This document shows positions 14,623 through 15,270 of a DNA stretch of 15,270 nt, one piece after another; position 1 is the first letter of the stretch, and every line of letters begins with the position of its first letter. The notes beneath the pieces are model-generated. The model did not search any database. It saw only the letters and a list, made by a program, of their open reading frames with translations, and was not told where the DNA came from. This DNA comes from Dethiosulfatibacter sp. (GTDB lineage: Bacteria; Bacillota_A; Clostridia; Tissierellales; Dethiosulfatibacteraceae). The DNA lies in the NCBI GenBank assembly GCA_019084435.1, contig JAHRFV010000001.1:1-15270 (forward strand), in the 5' to 3' direction. The position numbers were made by a program, and so were the translations under genes.

Positions 14623-15270
14623 ATGAATCAAAAAAAACTTAAACCGAATCTTGTAATAAAAAACTGTGGTCAGCTTCTGACTGTTTCAGAAAACAGTAAA
14701 GATTTGGTAGGTCTGATAAGAAATGGTTATGTCGGTATAATGGGTGAGAAAATTATCTTCATAGGCACTAAGGAAGAATATGACCGTCAAATCGATGATA
14801 CGGACTCCCAGGTAATTGATGGCTCCAATAGGGTTGTCCTTCCCGGTTTTGTAGATTGTCATACCCATCTAGTCTTTGGAAAGTCTAGGGTTGAGGAGTA
14901 CGCTACAGGTCTGATTCCCGGTGGATTGGAGAAGCTTAGAGATAGCGGAATCAAAACAGGCATGGAAGCATCCGTCGACATGACTAGGTCGGAACCGGAA
15001 GACTTGCTTTATCTGGAAAGCCATAACAAAATCGACAGAATGATCAGAAATGGCACAACCACTATTGAAATCAAGAGTGGCTATGGATTGGATAAAGAAA
15101 CAGAACTGAAACAGCTTAGGGTTATATCAAAGCTGAAACAAAATACCAAAGCCGATATTTCAGCCACATTCCTAGGTGCCCATGGATGGCCTAGAGAAAT
15201 GTCAAAAGACAGATACATTGATTTTTTAATCAATGAAATGATTCCTATGGTTGCAGAAGAAAAGTTGGCA
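14623..15270 (+). CDS. hutI: Imidazolonepropionase (3' end cut by the window)
   Basis: An open frame starts at ATG 14623 (ribosome site GGAGGG, 14611-14616) and runs through the window end, giving 216 residues, roughly half of the usual ~410. It hydrolyses 4-imidazolone-5-propionate to N-formimino-glutamate, the substrate of the ftcD product at 8527. Amidohydrolase features visible are the metal-binding His80 and His82 in GFVDCHTHLVFG, Glu149 in TTIEIKSGYGLD, and His187 in ATFLGAHGWP. The stretch after HTHLVFG (87-122) departs from the usual GGGI-STV-ATR pattern of HutI, so it belongs to a divergent branch. Third gene of the hutUHI operon. Confidence 0.92.
   Translation, partial: MNQKKLKPNLVIKNCGQLLTVSENSKDLVGLIRNGYVGIMGEKIIFIGTKEEYDRQIDDTDSQVIDGSNRVVLPGFVDCHTHLVFGKSRVEEYATGLIPGGLEKLRDSGIKTGMEASVDMTRSEPEDLLYLESHNKIDRMIRNGTTTIEIKSGYGLDKETELKQLRVISKLKQNTKADISATFLGAHGWPREMSKDRYIDFLINEMIPMVAEEKLA

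Overview
The window looks like a chromosomal segment from a low-GC Gram-positive bacterium, most likely an anaerobic amino-acid-fermenting member of Clostridia or a relative. The support is AT-rich DNA with strong AGGAGG-type ribosome sites, a SAM-I (S-box) riboswitch, a FabT/MarR-type regulator with its operator, a DegV protein, and a RocR-like sigma-54 activator. No mobile element, CRISPR array, rRNA or tRNA was seen. It reads as stable core or accessory metabolism rather than a genomic island.

Layout. Positions 1-143 are the hydrophobic C-terminus of an upstream membrane protein, followed by a terminator. Positions 321-4750 form a tight four-gene operon on the plus strand: a lipoprotein, an ABC ATPase and two ABC-2 permeases. 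The ATPase-permease-permease layout resembles the linearmycin-resistance type exporter LnrLMN. Positions 4800-5984 hold a sigma-70-type promoter, a SAM-I riboswitch with a terminator/antiterminator switch, and a short aspartate kinase. Positions 6032-7427 (minus strand) are a fabT-like regulator and a degV/fakB-like gene. Their promoter carries two abutting FabT-type palindromes, which suggests autoregulation of fatty-acid sensing and exogenous fatty-acid use. Positions 7555-7785 encode a small, very hydrophobic membrane protein.

Positions 7803-15270 are the most interesting part: a histidine-degradation locus in two plus-strand transcription units with a sigma-54-dependent activator gene on the minus strand between them. 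Unit 1 is cyclodeaminase then glutamate formiminotransferase, i.e. FtcD split into two genes. Unit 2 is hutU-hutH-hutI, with hutI cut by the window edge. Together they cover histidine, urocanate, imidazolonepropionate, formiminoglutamate, then glutamate plus methenyl-THF and ammonia. Each unit is preceded by a textbook -24/-12 promoter (TGGCAC-N5-TTGCT). Upstream of each, at about 80 bp, lies a related 15-bp palindrome of the form GTAYAAAATTTRTMC, a strong candidate activator site. A second copy lies further upstream at hutU. The inferred model is that the PAS/AAA+/Fis protein senses an inducer and activates both units through RNA polymerase-sigma-54. This differs from the HutP antitermination and HutC repression known in other bacteria.
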